A program made the translations under genes and the position numbers. A stretch of 64,000 bases of DNA from Amycolatopsis saalfeldensis (GTDB lineage Bacteria > Actinomycetota > Actinomycetes > Mycobacteriales > Pseudonocardiaceae). The stretch is from the NCBI RefSeq assembly GCF_900110575.1, contig NZ_FOEF01000008.1, forward strand, positions 1 through 64,000, given 5' to 3'. Under the pieces are notes generated by a model. The model had not been told where the DNA came from. It did no database searches and saw nothing but the letters and a program-made list of their open reading frames with translations. Shown piece by piece: positions 8,203 through 16,502 of this stretch (the stretch's first letter is position 1; each line of letters opens with the position of its first letter).

Positions 8203-9828
8203 GTGCGCATCCTGATCGAGGCACACGTGCGTCGGGTGTACGCCGTGGCCGGTGAGTCGTTCCTTCCGCTGCTCGACGCGTTGCAGCGCGAGCGCGAGAT
8301 CACGCTGGTCGCGGCCCGGCACGACTCCGGCGCCGCGTTCATGGCCGAGGCCGAGGGCAAGCTCACCGAGCGCCCCGCCGTGCTGCTCGCGAGCCGCGGG
8401 CCGGGCGCGGCGAACCTCGTCATCGGCGTCCAGACGGCCTATCAGGACGAGACCCCGATGGTCGTGCTGCTGGAGACGCCGGCCCTGGACCGCGTGGCCG
8501 CCGGCGAGCTGCCGACTTCCGACCTCACCGCGATGTTCGAGTCCATCTCGAAGTGGTGCGTGCGCGCCGAGGACCCGGACGGCGTGCCCGGGCTGGTGGC
8601 CGAGGGGCTGACCCGCTCCCGCGAGGGACGGCCGGGCCCGGTGGTCATCGGCGTGCCCAGCGACGCGTGGGGAGTGCCGTACGACTCGGCCAAACCGGTC
8701 GCGACCGTGCGCCCGCCCGCCACCGGCACGCTGGGCCGTTCGGCCGAAGCCGTGGCCGGTCTGGTCGACGAGGCGCGCTACCCGGTGGTGATCGTCGGCG
8801 GGCGGGCGCGCTCGGCACGCGAGGAGCTGATCGCCGTCGCCGACGAGCTGTCCCTGCCGGTGTACAACGCTTTCCGCAGGCAGGACGCCTTCCCGGAGAC
8901 GCACGAGCGGTACGCCGGGCACCTCGGGCTCGGCATCCCGGCGCGGCAGCTGGACGCGTTGGAGCGCGCCGACGTCGTGCTCGCGCTCGGCACCCAGCTC
9001 GACGAGGTCACCACGCAGGGCTACCGCTATCCGACGTCGCAGCAGACGCTGGTGCTGGTCGGCACCGGCATCGACGCCCAGCGCCGCCGCGGGCTGACCT
9101 TCCGCGTCGACGCCGAGGTGGAGCCGTTCCTGCGGGAGCTGCGGGCGGTCGCCACCCCGCGCACGCGCCGCGCCTCGGCGGCCAATGCGGCCGTGCACAC
9201 GTTCATGACCCCGCCGGACACCAGCGGGAACACCCGCGTCCATCCCGTGGACGTGGTCCGCGCGCTGCGTAAGCTGGCTCCTGAGGACACCATCGTGACC
9301 AGCGACGCGGGCAACTTCGCGCAGTTCATGCACCGTTACTGGTGTTTCACCGCGCCGCGCAGCCAGCTCGGGCCCAGCAACGCGGCGATGGGCTACGCCG
9401 TGCCCGCGGCGGTGGCGGCCAAGCTGGCGGAACCGCGCCGGTCGGTCGTCGCGATGGTCGGCGACGCCGGCACGTTGATGACCGGGCAGGAGATCGAGAC
9501 TGCCGTGCGTTACCGCGCGCCGGTGATGGTGGTGGTGTTCCAGAACGGGCTCCACGGCGCGCTCGCGATGCACCAGGCCCGCACCCAAGGGCGGCTTTCG
9601 GGCGTGACGATCCCGTTGACGGACTTCGCGTCCTGGGCGCGGGGCCTCGGCGCGGCGGGGTACACGGTGGACGATCGGGAGGAGCTGGAGCCCATCATCG
9701 CCAGTGCGCTGGTCCGGCAGCGGCCGTGTGTCATCGACGTGCGGACCGACCCCGACGTGGTGACGCCCGACGTCCGGCTCAGCGGCCTGCTCGGCGCCGT
9801 CCGCCCACAGGATGGCCGAGGGCAGTGA
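8203..9828 (+). CDS. Thiamine-diphosphate-dependent enzyme (acetolactate synthase-like)
   Basis: A protein of 541 or more residues with the three-domain layout of acetolactate synthase/benzoylformate decarboxylase enzymes: an N-terminal PYR domain, a central NAD/FAD-like domain, and a C-terminal PP domain. The PP-domain Mg/ThDP motif starts at GDAG (about 420) and ends at the N of VVVFQNG. The catalytic glutamate usually found in RHEQ is replaced by Asp 41 (ARHDSGAAF). GTG 8203 is the first standard start but leaves a short N-terminus. Upstream codons read TVAQTA in the same frame, and AGGGG lies at 8177-8181, so the true start could be a non-standard codon near 8188. Reaction not assignable. 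Confidence 0.85.
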   Translation: MRILIEAHVRRVYAVAGESFLPLLDALQREREITLVAARHDSGAAFMAEAEGKLTERPAVLLASRGPGAANLVIGVQTAYQDETPMVVLLETPALDRVAAGELPTSDLTAMFESISKWCVRAEDPDGVPGLVAEGLTRSREGRPGPVVIGVPSDAWGVPYDSAKPVATVRPPATGTLGRSAEAVAGLVDEARYPVVIVGGRARSAREELIAVADELSLPVYNAFRRQDAFPETHERYAGHLGLGIPARQLDALERADVVLALGTQLDEVTTQGYRYPTSQQTLVLVGTGIDAQRRRGLTFRVDAEVEPFLRELRAVATPRTRRASAANAAVHTFMTPPDTSGNTRVHPVDVVRALRKLAPEDTIVTSDAGNFAQFMHRYWCFTAPRSQLGPSNAAMGYAVPAAVAAKLAEPRRSVVAMVGDAGTLMTGQEIETAVRYRAPVMVVVFQNGLHGALAMHQARTQGRLSGVTIPLTDFASWARGLGAAGYTVDDREELEPIIASALVRQRPCVIDVRTDPDVVTPDVRLSGLLGAVRPQDGRGQ

Positions 9829-10065
9829 TTTTTCTTTCGTGGCATATGAAGAAACGCCGGAGAAGTTCGGTAGCCGATGCCGGACGGCTCAGGTAACCTG
9901 GCGGTGTTCCGGGAGTTCGCGGGAACTCGACTGGAGCGTCTACTTTTTGGCCGTTGCAGCCCTGGCCGATCCTGGCGGGAACGCCGGTTTCTGTCGGTGC
10001 CCGATGGCATCATCGCGGTCATCGGCCCGCCCGAGTTGCGGGCCGGGAACGAGGGGAGTTTCGAT

Positions 10066-10239
10066 ATGGCCGACAAGAACCACGCCCGCGAGGCGAGTCA
10101 GGTCTCCGGCGTCGTGCCGGTGCTGTTCAGCGCCAGCGCGGAGGCCCACGACGTCGCCGTCGTGTCCGCGGACGAGAGCCCGAGCTGGCGCTCGCCGTTC
10201 GGCGGCGACGGCGAGCTGCGGCCGGCCAGCGGGGAGTAG
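10066..10239 (+). CDS. Small hypothetical protein, 57 residues
   Basis: An ATG at 10066 has an excellent ribosome binding site (GAGGGGAG at 10051-10058, 7 bases away). It encodes 57 residues with no membrane segment and no cysteine: a polar N-terminus MADKNHAREAS, a hydrophobic middle VVPVLFSASA, then an acidic, Ser/Pro/Gly-rich tail. I do not recognise the family. The upstream frame stays open to 9877 but has no better start. It stands alone between the thiamine-diphosphate enzyme and the cold-shock gene. A regulatory peptide or peptide precursor is possible, but there is no modifying enzyme nearby. Confidence 0.5.
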   Translation: MADKNHAREASQVSGVVPVLFSASAEAHDVAVVSADESPSWRSPFGGDGELRPASGE

Positions 10240-10330
10240 CGGGCACGGCCCTGGCCTGCGGTTCTGGGCCGAGGCTCTGGTCCGAGACCCTGGTCTGAGG
10301 TTCCAGCCTGGGGTTGGTGGTTGACCGCCC

Positions 10331-10366
10331 GATGCCGATGCCGATGCCGATGTTGGGGTTGGGGTT
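10331..10366 (+). repeat. Short tandem hexanucleotide repeat
   Basis: Three perfect GATGCC units and one variant GATGTT are followed by two GGGGTT units. The 90 bases before it (10250-10320) are made of degenerate CTGG/GAGG blocks of similar phase. It lies in the 590-base gene-free stretch between the 57-residue ORF and the cold-shock gene. The rest of that stretch shows no convincing gene before the promoter near 10675. Confidence 0.6.
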
Positions 10367-10674
10367 CGTGGTCTGGTCCAGTCCGGGATCGGCGGCGGGT
10401 GCGAGTGACTTGCCTCGCCGGGTTGGATGCGCGTGCATAAGGGCGTGCCGCGGCCGGTGTGGCGAAAGGTCCTTCCGAGCGCGGCAGCTCACGAGGCCGC
10501 ATGGCTCGGTGAACGTGTTGCCCCGCGCCAAAAACGTGCCACCCTCCGGCGCACGGCGAAAACCCTGTCCCAGCGGGATCTTCGCAGCTCGGCCGTCCAG
10601 AGTGGCCGGTGTGGTGAATGGCACCACCCCTGGTCCGGGAGAGCCGGGTTGTCCGCTCCGCGAGGGCTGTGCTT

Positions 10675-10726
10675 TACTTTAGGCGGTCTCGATTTTGTGT
10701 TCGTGCTGAGTCACGCTCGCAGAACT
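10675..10726 (+). promoter_or_regulatory. csp promoter -10 and conserved leader element
   Basis: TACTTT at 10675-10680 is a -10-like hexamer. About 12 bases later begins a leader element with two blocks, GTGTTCGTG (10697-10705) and TCACGCTCGCAGAACT (10711-10726). A very similar arrangement precedes the second cold-shock gene (25958-26013). From a start site near 10687 the leader would be roughly 140 bases long. It is locally T-rich near the start codon (10801-10828). Long structured leaders are known for cspA-type mRNAs in other bacteria; the function here is inferred. Confidence 0.5.
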
Positions 10727-10829
10727 CAGCGGGCGTAGTGTCTCCTCGCCGAGGAAGCAAACCGTTCCGGCTGTGACCCGGGATGCTGATGTGGCTTCCT
10801 GTTTTTTGTGTTATGTATGGAGATTTTTG

Positions 10830-11033
10830 ATGACTCAGGGCACTGTGAAGTGGTTCAACTCCGAGAAGGGGTTCGGCTTCATCACCCCCGACAACGGTGG
10901 CGGCGACGTCTTCGTGCACTACAGCGAGATCCAGGGCAACGGCTTCCGTTCCCTCGATGAGAACGCGCGCGTCGAGTTCGAGATCGGCCAGGGCGCGAAG
11001 GGTCCGCAGGCCACGTCGGTCAGCGTTATCTGA
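10830..11033 (+). CDS. csp: Cold-shock protein
   Basis: A 67-residue single cold-shock domain protein. Both RNA-binding motifs are present: RNP1 KGFGFI (residues 15-20) and RNP2 VFVHY (27-31). The sequence starts MTQGTVKWFNSEKG, the standard length and start for this family. ATG 10830 has GGAG 7 bases upstream. These proteins bind single-stranded nucleic acid and melt mRNA secondary structure. The gene is monocistronic, with a long leader and its own strong terminator. A paralogue is at 26130. Confidence 0.96.
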   Translation: MTQGTVKWFNSEKGFGFITPDNGGGDVFVHYSEIQGNGFRSLDENARVEFEIGQGAKGPQATSVSVI

Positions 11034-11050
11034 CCCACGTACTTCGAGAA

Positions 11051-11085
11051 GGGGCCGTCACCCGGCATGGGTGGCGGCCCCTTTC
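11051..11085 (+). terminator. Terminator of the first csp gene
   Basis: A 13-bp stem (11051-11063 with 11069-11081, one G-U pair) with a 5-base loop, followed by TTT. It starts 17 bases after the csp stop codon. Confidence 0.85.
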
Positions 11086-11206
11086 GCGTTCCGTCCCACC
11101 CGCGTCCCACGATGCGGATCTCCTTGCGGCACAACGGTCTTCGTGCTCCGCCGCCGAGGGCACATCGCCCGATCGTGGGACCCGGGGCCTTCGTAAGCTG
11201 CGTCCC

Positions 11207-11431
11207 ATGATCGAGCACGGATACACCGTTTCCGGAATGTCTTGTGGCCACTGTGCACAGTCGGTCACCGAAGAGCTGACCGCAGTGCCTGGCGTCACGG
11301 AGGTCTCCGTTGATGTCGAGACGGGCCGCGTCACCGTGAAGAGCACCGAGGCTCTCGCCGAGGACGCTGTGCGCGCCGCCGTCGAAGAGGCCGGTTACAC
11401 CTACGAGGGCACCACCGCGCTCGTTTCCTGA
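11207..11431 (+). CDS. copZ: Heavy-metal-associated copper chaperone (CopZ-like)
   Basis: A 74-residue HMA domain with the metal-binding motif GMSCGHC at residues 10-16 and the family pattern GVTEVSVDVETGRVTV. CopZ-type proteins carry Cu(I) to a P-type ATPase or a CsoR-type repressor. No ATPase or CsoR gene is nearby, so it is an orphan here. The ATG at 11207 has no strong ribosome binding site, so the mRNA may be leaderless or short-leadered. Confidence 0.92.
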   Translation: MIEHGYTVSGMSCGHCAQSVTEELTAVPGVTEVSVDVETGRVTVKSTEALAEDAVRAAVEEAGYTYEGTTALVS

Positions 11432-11574
11432 ACCCTCGGTTACGTCCTCGCGTCCGGAGCCGATGCTGGGCCGTCCGGGTGAGAGCCCGGCGTGCAACCC
11501 GCTGCAACCCTTCCCTCACAGGCGTGGCACAGGGTCTGCTGAACCGGCACAGGCCGGACGAGGAGGAGCAACTG

Positions 11575-12615
11575 GTGGGCGAAGCCGTGGCGGGCATTGT
11601 CGCGAACCCGGCGTCGGGGCGGGACATTCGGCGGCTGGTGGCACACGCTTCGGTGTTCCCGACGGCGGAGAAGGCCAACATGGTCCAGCGCCTGCTGGCC
11701 GCGTTCGCCGTGGCCGGGGTCGGGCGCGCGCTCGTGTCCACGGACCTCGGCGGCATCTCCGCCGCCGTGCTGCTCGCGCTCGGGCGCGGTGGGCAGTGGC
11801 CGGACGTCGAGTTCTGCACCAGCGACCCGCTCACCGGCACCGCGCAGGACACCGCGAACGCCGTGCGCCGCATGGTCGACGCGGGCGCGAGCGTGATCGT
11901 CTGCCTCGGCGGCGACGGGACCGCCCGCGTCGCCGCGCAGGCCTGCGGCGACGTGCCGCTGCTGGCGCTGTCCACGGGCACCAACAACGCGTTCCCGCAG
12001 ATGCGCGAGGCCACCGTCGCCGGGCTCGCGGCCGGGCTGCTGGCGACCGGGCAGGTGGACGCCGACCTGGTCACGACCCGGGTCAGCAAGCTCGAGGTGG
12101 TCACGAAGGCGCGGCGCGAGATCGCGCTCGTCGACGTCGCCGTGACGATGAGCCAGCACGTCGGCGCGCGGGCGCTCTGGGACCCCGCCGCGCTGACCGA
12201 GCTGTACTGCGTGTTCGCCGAGCCCGACGGCATCGGCCTCTCCAGCATCGCGGGCCAGCTCTGCCCGAGCCCTCGCTCCAGCCCGGACGGCGTGGCCCTC
12301 AAGCTCGGCCCCGTCGGCGTCACGCCGCACGTCGTCCACGCGCCGATCGCGCCCGGCCTGGTCAAACCGGTCGGCGTGCGTGGCTGGGGCGTGCTGCAGC
12401 CGGGCGTGCGGGTGGACCTCGCGGCGGCCGGCGGGGTGATCGCCGTGGACGGCGAGCGCGAGATGGAACTCAAACACGGCGAGAGCGCGTACGTCGAGCT
12501 GCGGTCCGACGGGCCGTGGTGCGTCGACGTGCGGTCGGTGATGGCGGAAGCGGCGCGCCGGGGCTTGCTGCGCACCACTTCCGAGCGCGAGCCCGGCCCG
12601 GAACGCCGAGGCTGA
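11575..12615 (+). CDS. ATP-NAD kinase family protein, AcoX-like
   Basis: A protein of about 346 residues with an NAD-kinase/diacylglycerol-kinase catalytic motif: CLGGDGTARVA around residue 110, then LALSTGTNNAFP. The two-lobe arrangement and ANPASGRDIRRLV at the N-terminus match AcoX-type proteins, found beside acetoin dehydrogenase genes in other bacteria; their biochemical role is unclear. GTG 11575 is chosen because AGGAGGAG lies 6 bases upstream. An in-frame ATG at 11479 exists without a ribosome binding site. The next gene encodes a GAF regulator like those paired with AcoX, but no acetoin dehydrogenase genes are here. Confidence 0.82.
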   Translation: MGEAVAGIVANPASGRDIRRLVAHASVFPTAEKANMVQRLLAAFAVAGVGRALVSTDLGGISAAVLLALGRGGQWPDVEFCTSDPLTGTAQDTANAVRRMVDAGASVIVCLGGDGTARVAAQACGDVPLLALSTGTNNAFPQMREATVAGLAAGLLATGQVDADLVTTRVSKLEVVTKARREIALVDVAVTMSQHVGARALWDPAALTELYCVFAEPDGIGLSSIAGQLCPSPRSSPDGVALKLGPVGVTPHVVHAPIAPGLVKPVGVRGWGVLQPGVRVDLAAAGGVIAVDGEREMELKHGESAYVELRSDGPWCVDVRSVMAEAARRGLLRTTSEREPGPERRG

Positions 12616-12729
12616 GGCCACGCCTGGAGAAACAAGCAGTCACCGAAGTCACGGAAGCTTCCGATCACGCGGCGCACACAGGCACACTGACCGCGGGGCG
12701 GGGAGCGGCCCGTGGACTAGGAGCGGTGG

Positions 12730-13953
12730 TTGGACCAGGTGCACCTCGAGGCAGCGCTGCCGATCGGGGCGGACCCCCGTCAGCACGCGCGGAACCTCGC
12801 CCGCCTGCACGAGGCCGCGGTGACCGGCGAGGCGCTGCCCAGCCGTCCCCGGTCCGTGATCGGCGCCTCCTGGCAACGGGTGCGACGCCACGGCGTCGAC
12901 CCGGACCGGGGCAAGCCCATCGCCGTGCTCGGTCCCGAGCAGCTGGAGGAACGGCGGCGTGAGAGCGGGCTGGCGCCGGTGCTGCCGTTGCTGCGCGGGG
13001 GCCTGATCAGCCTCGCCGAGCAGGCCGCGCACATCATGGTCGTGGTCGACGCCGGTGGGCACATGCTCTGGCGTGACGGCAGCGTCGCGGTCAGGCGGCG
13101 CGCCGACGGCATCGGCTTCGTGGAGGGCGTCGACCTGCAGGAGCAGTCCGTGGGCACCAACGCGCCCGGCACGGCGCTGATCGCGCGGCGGCCGATCCAG
13201 GTCTACTCCGCCGAGCACTACGTCCGCGCCCAGCACGACTGGACCTGTGCCGCCGCGCCGTTGCGGGACCCTCGCGACGGCCGCCTGCTCGGCGCCGTCG
13301 ACCTCTCCGGCCCCGCGTCCACGGTGCACCCGAACACCCTCTCGCTCGTCGACGCCGTCACCCGGCTGGCGGAATCGCAGCTGCGGACGGAGCACCTCGG
13401 TGAGCTGCAACGGTTGCGTGGCTTCGCCGTGCCGGCGCTGGCCAAGGTCCCCGGCCGCGCACTCGTGACCGACGCGCACGGCTGGATCGCCGCCGCGTCG
13501 GGCCTCGCGCCGGCGGACCGCGTCGCGCTGCCGTCGTCCACCGGGCCCGGCCGGACCTGGTTGCCCGCCTACGGTTCGTGCCTGCTGGAGCCGGTGCCCG
13601 GCGGCTGGCTGATCCGGTTGGTGGACGGCGAAGAGCCGCCGCCCGCGCGAGTCGAGCTCGACGTGCGCGTCCCCGGTGAACCGGTGCTGACGGTGTCCGG
13701 CGCCTCCGGCGAGTGGACGTGCCGGGTGTCGCCGCGGCACGCGGAACTGTTGTACGTCTTGGCTTCCCATCGAAACGGCCGCTCCGCTTCGCAGCTTTCG
13801 CTGGCCCTGTTCGGTGACCCGGGCCGCGCGGGCACCGTGCGCGCGGAGATCTCGCGGCTGCGGCGGATCGTCGGCGGAATCGTCGTCGGCCGTCCGTACC
13901 GCTTCGCGGACAACCTGGAGGTCCTGGTGCTGCGCCCCTCAGCGGTGTGCTGA
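12730..13953 (+). CDS. GAF-domain transcriptional regulator (AcoR-like N-terminus)
   Basis: A 407-residue regulator. Residues 1-70 contain the SRPRSVIGASWQRVRRHGVD motif typical of AcoR-type sensors. A GAF domain follows (about 90-215, including EQSVGTNAPGTAL). There is no AAA+ sigma54-activation domain. The C-terminal third ends in a winged-helix-like DNA-binding region (AELLYVLASHRNGRSASQL, SRLRRIVGG). This is the usual actinobacterial replacement for AcoR. TTG 12730 has AGGAG about 7 bases upstream; GTG 12739 is an alternative. It probably controls the AcoX-like gene or an alcohol/aldehyde pathway elsewhere. Confidence 0.85.
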   Translation: MDQVHLEAALPIGADPRQHARNLARLHEAAVTGEALPSRPRSVIGASWQRVRRHGVDPDRGKPIAVLGPEQLEERRRESGLAPVLPLLRGGLISLAEQAAHIMVVVDAGGHMLWRDGSVAVRRRADGIGFVEGVDLQEQSVGTNAPGTALIARRPIQVYSAEHYVRAQHDWTCAAAPLRDPRDGRLLGAVDLSGPASTVHPNTLSLVDAVTRLAESQLRTEHLGELQRLRGFAVPALAKVPGRALVTDAHGWIAAASGLAPADRVALPSSTGPGRTWLPAYGSCLLEPVPGGWLIRLVDGEEPPPARVELDVRVPGEPVLTVSGASGEWTCRVSPRHAELLYVLASHRNGRSASQLSLALFGDPGRAGTVRAEISRLRRIVGGIVVGRPYRFADNLEVLVLRPSAVC

Positions 13954-14047
13954 AGAGATCACGTGCTGATGACACCTGACGGGTGAGGTGGGCTGCCGTC
14001 GGGGTGACCGGCTACCTTCACCGGGTGGCGTACGGGGAGGAACGGGG

Positions 14048-15454
14048 ATGACCAGCACTGTGGCGCGGCCGGACACGGCAGCGGGTTCGCCGGGGCCGGG
14101 GGCGCCCCCGCCGGACGAGCCGGGGGGCCGCAGCGGGGTCGCCGGACTGCTGGAGCTGCCGGGCCAGGCGGTGCGCGCGGTGGTCAAGTCCGCGGCGACG
14201 ACTCCGGGCCGGCTCTCGGTGATCGCGGTCGGGCTGGTGCTGCTGTCGCTGCTGGCCGGGCTCGTGGCGACGTTGTCCGCGCAGAACAAGGACGACACCA
14301 TCAGCGGCCTGATCGACCACCGCGAACCACTGGCCGTGGCGGCGCAGCAGGTGTTCCGCTCGCTGTCGGACGCGGACGCGACGGCGGCGAGCGCGTTCCT
14401 CTCGGTCGGCACCGAACCGCCCGCGCTGCGCCAGAAGTACGAACAGGACATCGCGGAAGCCGGTTCGGCGCTGGCGAAGGCGGCGTCGGACACCGCGGAC
14501 GTCGGTGACGCGGCCAAGCAGGTCGACATCCTGAACCAGAAGATCCCCGTCTACACCGGGATCGTCGAGACCGCGCGGGCGAACAACCGGCAGGGCTTCC
14601 CTTCGGGCGCGTCGTACCTGCGCGAGGCTTCGCAGCTGATGCGCACGACGATCCTCCCGGCGGCGCAGGCGCTTTACACCGCGGACACCACGAAGCTCTC
14701 CGACGAGCAGGACGCCAGCACCAGCTTCCCGTGGGCGGCCGTGGCGCTGCTGCTGGTGCTGGTGGCGGCGTTGGTGCTCACGCAGATCTACCTGACGCGC
14801 CGGACCAACCGGGTGCTCAACATCGGCCTGCTGGTGGCGACCGGTGCCGTGATCCTTTCGCTGCTGTGGGGCGGGGTCGCGCTGGTCATCCAGGGCACCC
14901 TCGTCGCGGCGGGGAAGACGGACGGCACCTCCCAGGTCGACGTGCTCGTGCGCGCGCGCATCGCCGCGCTGCAGGCACGCGCCGACGAGACCCTCACGCT
15001 CGTCGCGCGCGGCGACGGCGACACGTACGAGCAGCAGTTCATCAAGCTCGCCGACCAGCTCGTCGGCCCGGACGGCAAGAGCGGGCTGCTCGGCAAGGCG
15101 CGCGACCTCGCCATCGGCACGCCGGGGCAGCAGAAGATCGAGGCGGCCGAGCAGGCCGCGCGCGACTGGTCGCTGGCCCACATCCAGGTGCGCAAACTCG
15201 ACAACAGCGGCCAATACCAGGAAGCCGTCGACTTCGCCACCAGCGTGAGCAAAGACAGCGCGGCCGCGGCTTTCCAGCGCCTCGACGCCAACCTGCAGGA
15301 CGCCATCGACGTCTGTAGGCAGGAGTTCCTCGATGACACCCGCAGTGGCGAGAACGCGTTGACCGCGCTCGCTCCCGGGGTCGGCGTCCTCGCGGTGCTC
15401 GCCGCCGCCGGGGTGACTGTCGGCGTCAGAGAGAGATTGAGGGAGTACCGGTGA
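14048..15454 (+). CDS. glnX: GlnX-like membrane sensor-linking protein
   Basis: A 468-residue integral membrane protein. Hydrophobic segments lie at about 56-76, 228-250, 260-283 and 444-461. Two extracytoplasmic helical regions separate them, the first resembling a nitrate/4HB-type sensory bundle (REPLAVAAQQVFRSL). The gene order glnX-glnH-pknG is conserved in mycobacteria, where GlnX passes amino-acid signals from lipoprotein GlnH to kinase PknG. ATG 14048 has GGGGAGGA 6-13 bases upstream. It overlaps glnH by 4 bases. Identification rests on synteny plus topology. Confidence 0.88.
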   Translation: MTSTVARPDTAAGSPGPGAPPPDEPGGRSGVAGLLELPGQAVRAVVKSAATTPGRLSVIAVGLVLLSLLAGLVATLSAQNKDDTISGLIDHREPLAVAAQQVFRSLSDADATAASAFLSVGTEPPALRQKYEQDIAEAGSALAKAASDTADVGDAAKQVDILNQKIPVYTGIVETARANNRQGFPSGASYLREASQLMRTTILPAAQALYTADTTKLSDEQDASTSFPWAAVALLLVLVAALVLTQIYLTRRTNRVLNIGLLVATGAVILSLLWGGVALVIQGTLVAAGKTDGTSQVDVLVRARIAALQARADETLTLVARGDGDTYEQQFIKLADQLVGPDGKSGLLGKARDLAIGTPGQQKIEAAEQAARDWSLAHIQVRKLDNSGQYQEAVDFATSVSKDSAAAAFQRLDANLQDAIDVCRQEFLDDTRSGENALTALAPGVGVLAVLAAAGVTVGVRERLREYR

Positions 15455-16422
15455 GCAGGTCGCGTCACTTCGTCCGGGCGGCCGTGCTGGCCGTGGTCGC
15501 GGTTCTGGCCACGGCCTGCGGGGCGGCGCAAACGCCGGTGGACCCGGCCCGGGTGACTGACGCGGCCTGGCCCCAGCCCGCGGACGTCGGCGGCCCCGAC
15601 AACAGCGCCGGCGGCGACACCGACACCAGCTGCGACCCGCTGAAGAGCCTCGCGCCGTCGGGCACGAACGTCGGCTCGGGCACGACGATGGCGAAGATCC
15701 TGGCCCGCGGGAAGCTGATCGCCGGGGTGGACCAGACCACGTACCTGTTCGGCTTCCGGAACACGAAGACGGGCAACCTCGAGGGCTTCGACATCGACAT
15801 GGTCAACCAGATCGCGGCCGCGATCTTCGGTGAGGCCGAGGGGCACGTGCAGTTCCGCGCGATCCCGTCGTTGCAGCGCGAGCAGGTGCTCAAGAGCCAC
15901 CAGGTGGACGTGGTGGTCCGGACCTACAGCATCACCTGCGCGCGCCGGAAGGACGTGCAGTTCTCGTCGGTGTACTACGTGGCGGGGCAGAAGATCCTGG
16001 TGCCGAAGACGTCGAAGGTCACCTCGCTGGCCGACCTCGCGGGCAAGCGGGTGTGCGCGGCCAAGCAGTCGACGTCGCTGGCGAAGATCGCGCACGACCC
16101 GGCCAAGCCGGTGGCCGTTTCGGTGGACAACTGGTCGGACTGCCTGGTGATGCTCCAGCAGGGCCAGGTCGACGCGGTCTCGACGGACGACACGATCCTG
16201 GCCGGCATGGCCGCCCAGGACCCGACGGTGAAGGTCGTCGGCGACCCGATGACGCAGGAGAACTACGGCATCGGCATCCCCAAGGACCAGGACGACATGG
16301 TGCGCTTCGTCAACGGCGTGCTCGACCAGGTCCGCACCAGCGGCGCCTGGCAGACGAGCTACCAGAACTGGGTCGGCAGCCGCCTCGGCCCGGCCCAGCC
16401 CCCGCAGCCGCAGTACCAGTAA
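15451..16422 (+). CDS. glnH: GlnH, amino-acid-binding lipoprotein
   Basis: A 323-residue periplasmic-binding-protein family 3 lipoprotein. The signal peptide ends in a lipobox LATAC with the lipidated Cys at residue 23. The binding fold follows a 60-residue disordered linker: FGFRNTKTGNLEGFDIDMV, VVVRTYSIT, GKRVCAAKQSTS, and DAVSTDDTIL. In mycobacteria GlnH binds aspartate and glutamate and signals through GlnX to PknG rather than importing solute. No permease or ATPase gene accompanies it here, in line with a sensing role. The GTG start overlaps the glnX stop (GTGA). Confidence 0.92.
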   Translation: MSRSRHFVRAAVLAVVAVLATACGAAQTPVDPARVTDAAWPQPADVGGPDNSAGGDTDTSCDPLKSLAPSGTNVGSGTTMAKILARGKLIAGVDQTTYLFGFRNTKTGNLEGFDIDMVNQIAAAIFGEAEGHVQFRAIPSLQREQVLKSHQVDVVVRTYSITCARRKDVQFSSVYYVAGQKILVPKTSKVTSLADLAGKRVCAAKQSTSLAKIAHDPAKPVAVSVDNWSDCLVMLQQGQVDAVSTDDTILAGMAAQDPTVKVVGDPMTQENYGIGIPKDQDDMVRFVNGVLDQVRTSGAWQTSYQNWVGSRLGPAQPPQPQYQ

Positions 16423-16502
16423 TGGCGGTGTGACGGCCCCGCGCGGCGCACCAGACTAGGATCAATGGCGGACTTTGCCGCGGGGGATCTCGGGAGGTAG
16501 TT

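Noticed and set aside
10331..10366. Iteron-like origin or protein-binding array
   Set aside because: Only 3-4 hexamer units with no AT-rich neighbour, no replication gene and drift at both ends; simple slippage is enough.
11575..12615. Essential NAD kinase (PpnK/NadK)
   Set aside because: GGDGT is present, but the N-terminal ANPASGRD motif and overall layout fit AcoX-like proteins, and the next gene is an AcoR-type regulator.
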